In this document: positions 38,445 to 47,283 of the stretch, piece after piece
How the letters are laid out: each line of letters starts with the position of its first letter
Position numbering within the stretch: the first letter of the stretch is position 1
Source of the DNA: Shinella sp. WSJ-2
Lineage (GTDB): Bacteria > Pseudomonadota > Alphaproteobacteria > Rhizobiales > Rhizobiaceae
Reading direction: 5' to 3'
Assembly: GCF_003432075.1 (NCBI RefSeq)
Contig: NZ_QWBU01000009.1
Location: 1-64,000, forward strand
Length of the DNA stretch: 64,000 nucleotides
Notes under the pieces: model-generated
What the model was told of the DNA's origin: nothing
Database searches by the model: none
The model's input: the letters and a program-made list of their open reading frames with translations, nothing else
Made by a program: the position numbers and the translations under genes

Positions 38445-39173
38445 ATGTCAGACTTCACCGGGAAGACGATCATAATTACGGGCGCCGGCAAGGGTATAGG
38501 CCGCGCCTGCGTTGAATTGTTCACTCGTCGTGGCGCGCGCATCATCGGGCTTTCGCGCTCCCAGGCCGATCTTGATCATTTGGCGCAAGCCTTTGGCACG
38601 ACCGTCATTTCGGTCGATCTCGCCGACAATGCCGCAGCACGCGACGCCATGAAGAAGGCAGGGCTCGCAGACGCTCTCGTCAATTGCGCGGGAACGAATG
38701 TGCTCGAGAGCGTTCTCGACATGACTGAAAAGGGCTATGAACAGGTTCTCGGCATCAATCTGCGGGCCGCGCTGATTTGTGCTCAGGAATTTGCCCGGGC
38801 CCGCATTGCCAACGGCGGAGGCGGTACGATCGTAAACGTGACCTCAATCGCCGGGCATCGTGGTTTCGTGGACCACGTGGCCTATGCCGCTTCGAAGGCC
38901 GGACTGGAGGGCGCAACCCGCGTTATGGCCAAGGAACTCGGCGCGCGCGGCATCCGCGTCAATGCAGTGGCGCCGACGGTGACCATGACGGAACTTGCCG
39001 CGAAAGCATGGTCAGAGCCCTCCAAACGAGACCCGATGATGGTTCGCCACCCGATGGCGCGTTTCGCAGAGGTCGATGATGTCGCGCGCTCGATCGCGAT
39101 GCTGATTTCAGAGGACGCGGCCATGATCAGTGGCGCCGTCCTGCCCGTCGACGGCGGCTTCCTTGCCGTCTGA
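38445..39173 (+). CDS. SDR, L-xylulose-reductase-like (DCXR type)
   Basis: 242 residues. TGAGKGIGRACV loop, NCAG, SIAGHRGFVDHVAYAASKAG (S, Y, K) and SGAVLPVDGG. The start FTGKTIIITGAGKGIGR...GLSRSQADLDHL and internal VDLAD follow dicarbonyl/L-xylulose reductases, which interconvert L-xylulose and xylitol with NADPH. In this operon it would handle a ketopentose or its reverse. Assignment to the exact sugar is inference. Confidence 0.75.
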   Translation: MSDFTGKTIIITGAGKGIGRACVELFTRRGARIIGLSRSQADLDHLAQAFGTTVISVDLADNAAARDAMKKAGLADALVNCAGTNVLESVLDMTEKGYEQVLGINLRAALICAQEFARARIANGGGGTIVNVTSIAGHRGFVDHVAYAASKAGLEGATRVMAKELGARGIRVNAVAPTVTMTELAAKAWSEPSKRDPMMVRHPMARFAEVDDVARSIAMLISEDAAMISGAVLPVDGGFLAV

Positions 39174-39196
39174 AAAACCAAAAGCGAGAGAAGAAG

Positions 39197-39925
39197 ATGA
39201 CGAAACCACTCGAAGGAAAGATCGCTGCAGTTACCGGCGCAGCTTCTGGGATTGGGCTTGCAACGACCCGCGCCCTGATCGATGCTGGCGCTAGGGTCGT
39301 GATGGTCGACTACAACGGACAGGCGCTCGAGTCCTTCGCCGCCGAGTTTGGTGAGGCTGTTGTCATACAGGTGACCGACCTTCTGGACACAGCAAGCTGT
39401 GCAGCCATGGTGCCGGAAATCCTGGCGAAGGTGGACCACATCGATATCCTGCACTGCAATGCAGGATCCTATATTGGCGGCGATCTGATCGAAACCGATG
39501 GGGCAGCAATCGATCGGATGCTCAATCTCAACGTGAACGCGGTCATGAAGAACGTGCACGCTGTCGCTCCGCATATGATCGAGCGGGGGACCGGGGACAT
39601 CCTCGTCACCTGCTCCGTCGCCGGCCATGCGCCGATCCCATGGGAGCCGGTCTATTCCAGTTCCAAATGGGCGATCACCGGTTTCGTGCAGATCATGCGC
39701 CGGCAGTTGAAGAACCACGGCATCAGAGTGGGCCAGGTCTCGCCCGGCCCAGTGGTCTCCGCTCTGCTTGCCGATTGGCCCGCGGAGAACCTCGAAAAAG
39801 CCAAGGCCAACGGGAGCCTGATTGAGCCCACTGAAGTCTCCGAGGCGATCATCTTCATGTTGACCCGACCGCGCAACGTTACGATCCGGGACATGATTGT
39901 CTTGCCGACCAATTTCGACGTGTAG
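39197..39925 (+). CDS. rbtD: Ribitol 2-dehydrogenase
   Basis: 242 residues. Very close in pattern to Klebsiella RbtD: KIAAVTGAASGIGLATT, DILHCNAGSYIGGDLIETDG, WEPVYSSSKWAITGFVQIMRRQ, GPVVSALLADWPAENLEKAKANGSL and the ending NVTIRDMIVLPTNFDV. SDR enzyme oxidising ribitol to D-ribulose with NAD. This is the strongest clue to the substrate of the operon. No ribulokinase is present in the window, so the kinase step must be encoded elsewhere. Confidence 0.85.
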   Translation: MTKPLEGKIAAVTGAASGIGLATTRALIDAGARVVMVDYNGQALESFAAEFGEAVVIQVTDLLDTASCAAMVPEILAKVDHIDILHCNAGSYIGGDLIETDGAAIDRMLNLNVNAVMKNVHAVAPHMIERGTGDILVTCSVAGHAPIPWEPVYSSSKWAITGFVQIMRRQLKNHGIRVGQVSPGPVVSALLADWPAENLEKAKANGSLIEPTEVSEAIIFMLTRPRNVTIRDMIVLPTNFDV

Positions 39926-40159
39926 GTCTGGAGAACAAGTCGGTGGAGGCGCGGGATGTCAGGTACTGCGAAGTGACCTGCGGTAGTAACAAGACCCTTC
40001 CGCAGGACTGGGGCACTAAGGCGGGGCGTTTCGCCACCACAAAGTCATATGAAGCGCAGGTTCCGCTTCTGCGACAAGCGGCACCTGTGAAACGTCGACG
40101 AAGCGGGCGCGATGCCGTGTCGGCAGGTGCTCGCCTCACGTGCGGCCTGGCGCTCCCGA

Positions 40160-40315
40160 GCGGAAATAATTGCCGCTCTCCCGCCATGTTGACGTCGGCC
40201 CAAAGCCAGTGCACAAAGATGGCATCCACGGTCGCTCGCGGCGGGAAAACAGAGGAAAATCAAAGGCTATTTTGCTAAGACTTTGAAATCATGTGAGAAT
40301 CCAGGTTCCCCAGCC
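40160..40315 (+). repeat. 305-bp dispersed repeat, copy F (left half only)
   Basis: About 155 bp from GCGGAAATAATTGCCGCT through TTGAAATCATGTGAGAATCC. It then departs from the other copies and runs into the 5' region of a recombinase gene fragment. The stretch 39926-40159 before it has no gene. Confidence 0.9.
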
Positions 40316-40430
40316 AATCTCCTCCTAAGTCACTTAAATCGGTCGAATGCCTCACGCCAACGTCGGCGGATGCAGGCTTTTTGCTACAATCCGCTGCTAC
40401 AAAACCGCCTCAAGGCGGCTGGCGGAACCC

Positions 40431-40640
40431 TTGGCAATATCGAACGTCATCCGCCGTGGCGGAACCTACCATTTCCGGCGAGCGGTGCCGGTCGAGCTTC
40501 GTCAACGGATCAGCAGGCGCGAACTGGTTTGCAGCCTCGGAAGCTGCAACGCGAAGACCGCACGGCTTTTTCGGATCAGCTATTCATTCATAGCGTCTCT
40601 TGTTTCCCGTCTCTGCCCGGCTTTGGCGCGGGCGCCTGTT
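40431..40640 (+). pseudogene. N-terminal fragment of a phage-type tyrosine recombinase
   Basis: From a TTG at 40431 the frame reads AISNVIRRGGTYHFRRAVPV and then ELRQRISRRELVCSLGSCNA. This is the N-terminal module (DUF6538-like) of site-specific tyrosine integrases, normally MxxIxRRGxxYYFRRxVPxxLR...SLGT. Around 70 codons remain; the SAM-like and catalytic domains with R-H-R-Y are absent. Its position directly after repeat copy F links the repeat family to an integrase. Confidence 0.65.
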
Positions 40641-40686
40641 AATAGGCCGCCCTCGCAGTCAGGGGCCGGCACGTCAAATCGGCCTG

Positions 40687-40887
40687 TCATTTCAAGTGAA
40701 GGGCGACGATCGACTGTGTGATCAGCCGCATTTGCACGCTGGGGACATGGCGTACCCCGCGCGGTGCGATCTCGTGCATTGCAAGCAACTCGACCGCGGC
40801 ATCGCGGGTGGCCGCAAACGACGTGGTCTGTTCGTCAAATATCACGAGGCTGGCTTCATCTTTCCAAGCCAAAGGGCGACCTGTCAT
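40687..40887 (-). CDS. Small hypothetical protein, faintly DUF982-like
   Basis: 66 residues. PLAWKDEASLVIFDEQTTSFAATRDAAVELLAMHEI has the spacing of the small rhizobial DUF982 proteins (W...V.I.......RDAAE.LL), but the conserved W-P after it is missing. No clear ribosome binding site. It may be a decaying gene in this debris zone. Confidence 0.35.
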   Translation of the reverse strand: MTGRPLAWKDEASLVIFDEQTTSFAATRDAAVELLAMHEIAPRGVRHVPSVQMRLITQSIVALHLK

Positions 40888-41286
40888 GACTTGTCGTACA
40901 ACACACCATCATGTCTTTCCCGAACCTCCACCACGCAACGATCCCGTCGTTGTGTCGCGAGATCATGGATGTGATTCAATTTTGGGTTCATCCGCTCGCG
41001 GCTCGGTTCTTATATTGATCCTGCCTGCTGACACTGGTTAAGAGGAACCAGATCCCAAGGACACCCCATGAAATCAGCCATCTACCGCCTGCGGGCGCCA
41101 CCGTCGCATAGCTGATGTGAAACAGACCCCGAATGTCGGCGGCATGTGCGCCATCCTCATTCGGATACCCGACAGAGATATCCATACTCTCCCGGCGGCG
41201 GCGCGGTAGCGACGTCCGCCATCGACGCGGCGTGGCCCGTAAACACTGGTTCCGCACACTCGATACGAACACTAGGAGCCGTCCAT
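40888..41286. other. Intergenic stretch before the RTX gene
   Basis: About 400 bp with no gene I can support on either strand. It should contain the promoter of the RTX gene. Open frames here lack ribosome binding sites and recognisable domains. Confidence 0.4.
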
Positions 41287-44200
41287 ATGACCACGTTTGC
41301 CGAGATAGAGGCCAATATCCAACCCGGCCTGCCATCGCAAATAATCAATCTGGGCGACAACAGAGCCAGCCTTACCATCGCACAGGCCGAACTGCTCGTG
41401 TCGCAAGGTGTGGTATTCGCCGGCGACGACCTGATTTCGATCAAGGACTTGGCAGGCAGCATCGAGAGCCTGAGCGCTGCGCGCATCGCCGCTCTGAAAT
41501 CCTTGGGCGTATCGCAAATTCTGGCCACGGACGGCGGCCTCTCCCTCGGCCTCGACCAGATCAACGCTCTCGCAGCGAGTGACATTAGCACCGGAACGCA
41601 ATACGAAACGATGAGCGCTGCCTCGGCGGACGATATCCTGGTTGGACGCGGAATCGGATCGGGAATAGGGCAGTCCATCGTCGCGTTGGCCGATGGATCC
41701 TATGTCGTTGTCTATCGGGGCCCGACGGACGAAGGCATCGGTCGTAACATCTACGCCCAGCACTATGGCGCCTCCGGCCAAGCGCTGGGAGCGGTGGCCC
41801 GCGTCAGCGGGACGGAGCTCACGAACGAATCGCAGGCGACCGTGGCTGGGCTGGCCGACGGAGGATATGTCATTGTCTGGTCGCACAACAGCAAGTCGAT
41901 TTACGCGCAAAGGTTCGATGCGGACGGCGATGCCGTCGGCGGTCCAACCCCGTTGTCAACAGCCCTGCGTATCTTCGCTCCGAACGTGACCGGACTTTCA
42001 GATGGCGGTTACCTGATCACCGCCTATCAAAACACCGGGTCTGGCTACGCGCTGACTGCTCTGCGCTACGATGTCAATGGCCAGCCAATCGGCACGGTCC
42101 AGACTCTCACGCCGTCATTCGATATGAGCATTTCTCCCAACGATGAGGGCGCGAAGATCACGGACAGCGTGGAAATGTCCGACGGCCGCGTCATGATTAT
42201 ATGGCGTGCGTCGGACAGCAGCGACGGGGGTCTTGCCGCCCAGATCATCGACACCAACGGGGAAAAGTTGGGAGACGCCTTCTTCATCAACACGCATACA
42301 GAATATTCGCAGGAGGCGCCATCTGTGGCCTCTCTTGCGGATGGTCGTTTTGCTGTCGCATGGATCAGCTACACCCACGAAAATTCGATCCTCGTCCAGC
42401 GTTTCGACGATGAAGGTAAAAAGCTCGGCTCCGAAATAACCATCAATTCCAGCAATTACGCGCAGGATCCGCCGAAGATAACCGCGCTGGAAAACGGACG
42501 CTACGTTACCACCTGGACATGGTATGGTCAGGATAATCCGAACGCGACCTCCGGCCAGCACGGCGGCATCTATTCGCAGATTATCGATGCCGACGGAACG
42601 AAAATCGGCGCCGTCTCGCTTATCAACACGACGGTTGTCGGCGACCAATTCGATCCGCAGATCGTCGCGCTCGCCGGGGGCGGCTATGTGGTCGTCTGGT
42701 CGGAGCATGTCGATACGAGAGGCGATCTATTCGAAATCAACGCGCAGGTTTTCAGTGCCGCTGGCAGCAAGGTTGGCGAGGAACTGGAAGTCACCGTAAA
42801 GCACTCAGGTAACCAATGGTTCCAAAAAATCGCGGCGCTAGCGGATGGCGGCTTTGCCATCGCATGGCATGACGCCGACGACGGGAAATATTATACCCGC
42901 ACCTTTCAGAACGACGCGGAAAAAGCGACGATGAGCGGGACCGCGTCGGCGATTTCCGCGCTTACCGTTTCAGAGGTAGCAAACCTCCGTGAACTCCATA
43001 TCGACACCATAACGGTCTCCAACGGCGGCGACATCACACTTACCCAGGCAGTTGCGGCCGCCCTTATTGATATTTCCGATTTTCGCATCATTGGCGCCAG
43101 TGGCGTCGTGGTCAGTGGTACGGGCGCGGTGCTGGACGACTTTTCCGTTACCGATATCGCCAAACTCAATACGCTGGGCGTGACGGGTCTCGACGCCATC
43201 GACGACAAGATCACACTGGCCCTTGATCAGGCCATGGCCTATGTCAACGCGGGCATTACGCTTGCCAGCGGCGATACGGCGACGGTTGAGATGACATTCC
43301 TTCAGCTCGTGGCGCTGGACAGCGATATCAATGCGTTGACCACCTTCGGCATGAAAATCATCGATCTTGCAGAGAACGAGATCGCCCTCGGCCTGGTTGG
43401 ATACCGCTATCTCGACAGCATCGGCGTGCGCTTTGCAGCCTCAGATGTACTGACACTGACCGACTACAAGTTCAACATCGTCAACCTGACGGTGGCACAA
43501 ATCGCCGAACTAGCCGAATGGGGCGTAACGAAAATCGACACGCATGTCGCTGAAACGGAACCGGCTGTTCTCTCCCTGCCGCAAGCGAGGGCTTTCGCCG
43601 CCGGCGGTATCAGCTTCGCCGCTGACGAGCTGGTTCATCTTTCCGACAGCGTTACGGCCTTGTCCGGCCTCAGTGCTTCCGACATTGCCGATCTCGCGAC
43701 TGTCGGCGTTTCCAAGGTAGTCGCTGAGCAGGATCTGGCGCTCACTGTTTCGCAGTTCGCCGCCTATGCCCAGCACGATGTCCGTATAGAATCCGTGAAC
43801 GGTACTGTTTCGGTACAAGACAGCGGAGCCAATTTCGCTGCACTCGCTACCGACCGGATCGCTGGTCTTTCGGTCCTCGGCATCACAGCGCTCGACGCGA
43901 CGGACGACAAGGCCGTGCTTTCGCTGGCCGCCGTCAAGGCCTTTTCGGCCGTAAATGCTCATTTCGCCGACGGCGACCGCATCGTCATGGGCGTGACGAC
44001 CGCATCGCTTGCGCAGATGAGCAGCAACGACCTCTCCCGGGTGAAGGCTTTTGGAATTGCCGCGATTACCACGGCGGAGCTCAGTTTGGATCTCACCGTC
44101 GCAACAGCCAGGACGGTCAAAAATGCTGGCTTGCCGCTCGATTCGGATTTTACCGCCCGCATCGCCGATACGGCGACTAATCTTCTCACGGTCAGCTTCC

Positions 44201-46449
44201 AAGACGTTTCCAACTATCGCGAGATGGGGGTGGATATTCTCAGGCTGGTCGATAGTAGCAGCGCGATCGCTGGCCTGTCACTTGCCAACATCGCAAATCT
44301 CGCAGGCAGGAGCGTCAGCGAAGTCGATGTTAGCAACGGCGCCGTGACGCTGAGCCTCGCGCAGGCAAACCAGTTTGCCGCTTCGGAAATCGTCTTCGAC
44401 GCTGCCGATACCGTCGTCGTCACCGCTTCCTCGGTGACACTAAGCGACCCGGATACGCTCGATCTCATCGGGTTGGCGGCCATTCATATCGACCGGGTCG
44501 ATGCCTCGGACAACAAGCTTACCCTGACACTTGCCGCAGCCCGGACCTATTTGGGCGCCGGCATCGGGTTCACGGCCGCCGATGCCGTGACGGTAAAGAT
44601 AGGTTATGCCGAAGCAAAAACGCTTACCAAGGCGATGGGCAGCGCACTGCATGCCGCCGGTGTGGATCGTATTGACATTGATATGACGGCGGGCGAGCTG
44701 CAAGCGCTGACCTATGCCGAGTTGAAGGCTTTCGTCGCCGCGGGCGTGGATGGCATAACGGGGTTGACGAGTATCGCCTTCTCCAACCTCACCTACGATC
44801 TGGCTACCCATAGCGCGAACTACAATCCCGTCATCACCTCCAACGGTGGTGGTGCGACCGCCGCCGTCGCCATCGCCGAGAACACGAAAGCCGTCACCAC
44901 CCTCAAAGCCACCGACAAGGAAGCGGCAACGCTCACCTATTCCATCGTAGGCGGTGCGGACAAAGCTTTCTTCACAATCAACGCCCAGACCGGGGCGCTC
45001 GTCTTCAAGGCCGCTCCCGACTACGAGACCCCAAAAGACGCAGGAAAGAACAATATTTATGATATCATCCTACAGGTCAGCGACGGAAAGCTGGTCGATA
45101 CGCAGACGCTCGCGGTAAGCGTGAAAAACGTTAACGAGGCCCCCTCCATTCCCACTCTCTCGGGCACTTCCACCAAGGAGAACGTCGCGACGGGAACCCT
45201 TGTCGGAATCTTCGCGTCGAAAGACCCGGAAGGCAAGGCGCTGAGCTACAAGCTGCTCGATACGGCAGGTGGCCTCTTCAAGCTCTCGGGCTCCAAACTG
45301 GTGACGGCGCAGGCGATCGATTACCAGAAGGTGCAGAAGGACACGGTTACGATCGAGGTTTCGGATGGTGTGAACAAGGTGACGAAAGTGTTCACCATCA
45401 CCATAGGCGATATTCTCGAAACCATCATCGGCACGACAAAAGGCGACGTCCTCAGGGGCGGCATCGGCATGGACCGCATCCTCGGCCTTGCAGGCAACGA
45501 TACGCTGTACGGATATGGCGGCAGCGATCTTCTGGAAGGTGGCGACGGCAATGACGTGCTGGTTGGTGGGGCCGGTGCGGACCGTCTCCTTGGCGGCAAT
45601 GGCATCGACACCGCGTCCTATGCGGGTGCGGCGACGGGTGTCGTGGCAAGCCTCGCCAACCCTTTGATCAACACGGGTGACGCCAAGGGCGATACCTATT
45701 CGTCAGTCGAAAATCTTATCGGCTCGTCCTATGCCGACAGATTGATCGGCGACGGAAAGACTAACATGCTCGACGGCGGCGCCGGCGACGATCTGCTCGA
45801 GGGTGGCGATGGAGACGATGTATTGATCGGCGGCATCGGTGCAGATCGTCTTATCGGCGGCGCCGGAACCGACACGGCATCTTATGCAGGTGCGAAAGCA
45901 GGGGTCGTGGCTAACCTATTGAAACCCTCTGTCGGCACCGGCGACGCCAAAGGTGACACCTATTCGTCTATCGAGAACCTCGCCGGCTCCTCCTATGCCG
46001 ATCGTCTCACGGGCGATGCAAAGGCCAACATCATCGATGGCGGTGCGGGAGACGATGTACTTTCTGGCGGTGCGGGAAATGACCGGCTCATCGGTGGTGC
46101 AGGTTTCGACGATCTCTACGGCGGTGCGGGCAGCGACCGCTTCGTCTTCCGGTCGGCAAAGGAACTCGGAGCATCGAAAACCGCGACGGACACGATTCTT
46201 GACTTCTCACAGAAGGAGAAGGATGTGATCGATTTCACCGAAATCGATGCGAGCCTGAAAAAAGCAGGAGATCAAGCCTTTGCTTTCATCGGTACGGCCA
46301 AATTCTCAAACACCGCAGGCGAGCTCCGCTACGAAAAGGCGAAGGCTGACACTTACGTCTATGGTGATATCAATGGTGACGGAAAAGCTGATTTCGTCCT
46401 GCATATCGACGCTGCCCTCAACCTCAAGGCGGCCGACTTCCTGCTGTAA
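41287..46449 (+). CDS. Giant RTX surface/secreted protein with propeller-like and cadherin-like regions
   Basis: 1720 residues from ATG 41287 (AGGAG 8 bp upstream; the frame is open further upstream without protein character). About 131-541: repeats of the form LADGGYVVVW...IYAQRFDADG...G, likely a beta-propeller. About 551-1171: repeats of roughly 100 residues built on LSLxQAxAFAxxGxxFAAxDxVxLxDS and LSxxDIAxLAxxGVxKID. About 1178-1376: two cadherin-like domains. About 1388-1590: calcium-binding GGxGxDxL nonapeptides in three blocks, each block spaced by TASYAGAxxGVVAxL. The end (FADFVLHIDAALNLKAADFLL-like) is a type I secretion signal. No secretion ABC/MFP genes are nearby. A role in adhesion or biofilm is likely by family. 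Confidence 0.8.
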   Translation: MTTFAEIEANIQPGLPSQIINLGDNRASLTIAQAELLVSQGVVFAGDDLISIKDLAGSIESLSAARIAALKSLGVSQILATDGGLSLGLDQINALAASDISTGTQYETMSAASADDILVGRGIGSGIGQSIVALADGSYVVVYRGPTDEGIGRNIYAQHYGASGQALGAVARVSGTELTNESQATVAGLADGGYVIVWSHNSKSIYAQRFDADGDAVGGPTPLSTALRIFAPNVTGLSDGGYLITAYQNTGSGYALTALRYDVNGQPIGTVQTLTPSFDMSISPNDEGAKITDSVEMSDGRVMIIWRASDSSDGGLAAQIIDTNGEKLGDAFFINTHTEYSQEAPSVASLADGRFAVAWISYTHENSILVQRFDDEGKKLGSEITINSSNYAQDPPKITALENGRYVTTWTWYGQDNPNATSGQHGGIYSQIIDADGTKIGAVSLINTTVVGDQFDPQIVALAGGGYVVVWSEHVDTRGDLFEINAQVFSAAGSKVGEELEVTVKHSGNQWFQKIAALADGGFAIAWHDADDGKYYTRTFQNDAEKATMSGTASAISALTVSEVANLRELHIDTITVSNGGDITLTQAVAAALIDISDFRIIGASGVVVSGTGAVLDDFSVTDIAKLNTLGVTGLDAIDDKITLALDQAMAYVNAGITLASGDTATVEMTFLQLVALDSDINALTTFGMKIIDLAENEIALGLVGYRYLDSIGVRFAASDVLTLTDYKFNIVNLTVAQIAELAEWGVTKIDTHVAETEPAVLSLPQARAFAAGGISFAADELVHLSDSVTALSGLSASDIADLATVGVSKVVAEQDLALTVSQFAAYAQHDVRIESVNGTVSVQDSGANFAALATDRIAGLSVLGITALDATDDKAVLSLAAVKAFSAVNAHFADGDRIVMGVTTASLAQMSSNDLSRVKAFGIAAITTAELSLDLTVATARTVKNAGLPLDSDFTARIADTATNLLTVSFQDVSNYREMGVDILRLVDSSSAIAGLSLANIANLAGRSVSEVDVSNGAVTLSLAQANQFAASEIVFDAADTVVVTASSVTLSDPDTLDLIGLAAIHIDRVDASDNKLTLTLAAARTYLGAGIGFTAADAVTVKIGYAEAKTLTKAMGSALHAAGVDRIDIDMTAGELQALTYAELKAFVAAGVDGITGLTSIAFSNLTYDLATHSANYNPVITSNGGGATAAVAIAENTKAVTTLKATDKEAATLTYSIVGGADKAFFTINAQTGALVFKAAPDYETPKDAGKNNIYDIILQVSDGKLVDTQTLAVSVKNVNEAPSIPTLSGTSTKENVATGTLVGIFASKDPEGKALSYKLLDTAGGLFKLSGSKLVTAQAIDYQKVQKDTVTIEVSDGVNKVTKVFTITIGDILETIIGTTKGDVLRGGIGMDRILGLAGNDTLYGYGGSDLLEGGDGNDVLVGGAGADRLLGGNGIDTASYAGAATGVVASLANPLINTGDAKGDTYSSVENLIGSSYADRLIGDGKTNMLDGGAGDDLLEGGDGDDVLIGGIGADRLIGGAGTDTASYAGAKAGVVANLLKPSVGTGDAKGDTYSSIENLAGSSYADRLTGDAKANIIDGGAGDDVLSGGAGNDRLIGGAGFDDLYGGAGSDRFVFRSAKELGASKTATDTILDFSQKEKDVIDFTEIDASLKKAGDQAFAFIGTAKFSNTAGELRYEKAKADTYVYGDINGDGKADFVLHIDAALNLKAADFLL

Positions 46450-46617
46450 ACAACCGGAACTGCCGTGCAGCAATGCATGAACTATGTCATCGCCGATATC
46501 GCTGCTCAAGCCAAGCGGTGGGGAAAGCCGACAAATGCGTAGGAGACAGATGTCATAGACACCCTGCCGCACGGCACCCTCTTCACTCCGTAAATTATTG
46601 TATCAGCTTACTTTCTG

Positions 46618-46647
46618 CCTCCTATTAACGAAATAGGGGGCTTTTCT
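46618..46647 (+). terminator. Rho-independent terminator of the RTX gene
   Basis: CCTCCTATT pairs with AATAGGGGG around AACGA (one T.G pair), followed by CTTTTCTT. 168 bp after the stop. Confidence 0.65.
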
Positions 46648-46649
46648 TC

Positions 46650-47036
46650 CCGCTATTCATTTTCTTCCAGATTTTTCCGTCCGCTCGCATAGGAGCGTGG
46701 GCGGGCTTCAGTTCCTGCACTTAGCACCACCACTTCCAAATTGATTGGTGAGCTCCGAATAAACGCGAGGATGACGGCATTCGCGACGCGGAAATCCGGT
46801 CTACACATCAAGCGAGAGCTTCACCAACGATGTGAAGGATAACCACGTAACCAAGTTTTATTGCGACCCGCAGTCAATCGTGGCGGACCTTCCAAGTATA
46901 CGCGCTTGCGCCGCAACACGGTTCAGGCGGCAGATCCGACTAATAAACAAGTGTTTTGAAACGCTCTCTTGTCAGCGCTGCCGGCGGCTGGCAGGTTACT
47001 CGTGTCTGATTCACACCTGCACGGAGGCAAAGGCCC
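46650..47036. other. Intergenic stretch at the edge of the accessory region
   Basis: About 390 bp without a supportable gene, repeat copy or tRNA. Downstream the gene content changes to ordinary rhizobial chromosome, so the junction of accessory and core DNA is probably here or within the end of the RTX gene region. Confidence 0.4.
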
Positions 47037-47225
47037 ATGGCGCACAAGTTCGAGATCTACAAGGACAAGGCTGGCGAGTTTCGTGTTCGCTTCAAGTACA
47101 ACAGCGAAGTGATGTTCTCGACGGAAGGTTATTCCTCGAAGGCCAGCGCGCAGAACGCCATCGACTCCATCAAGAAGAACGGTCCCGGCGCGCCTGTCGA
47201 AGACAACACGACGCCGCAGGCCTGA
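47037..47225 (+). CDS. YegP-family (DUF1508) protein
   Basis: 62 residues with GGAGG well placed. HKFEIYKDKAGEFRVRFKYNSEVMFSTEGYSSKASAQNAIDSIKKN is one complete DUF1508 unit (FxxYKDxxGxxRxRxxxxNxxxxxxxEGYxxKxxxxxxIxSxK). Function unknown; E. coli YegP has two such units in tandem. Confidence 0.85.
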   Translation: MAHKFEIYKDKAGEFRVRFKYNSEVMFSTEGYSSKASAQNAIDSIKKNGPGAPVEDNTTPQA

Positions 47226-47241
47226 TTGATCTTGCCTCTTG

Positions 47242-47267
47242 AAAAGCCCGCCTCCGGCGGGCTTTTT
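47242..47267 (+). terminator. Rho-independent terminator of the YegP gene
   Basis: GCCCGCC pairs with GGCGGGC around TCC and is followed by five T; preceded by AAAA. It lies 17 bp after the stop. Confidence 0.85.
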
Positions 47268-47283
47268 GCATTTCAGGCCATTG

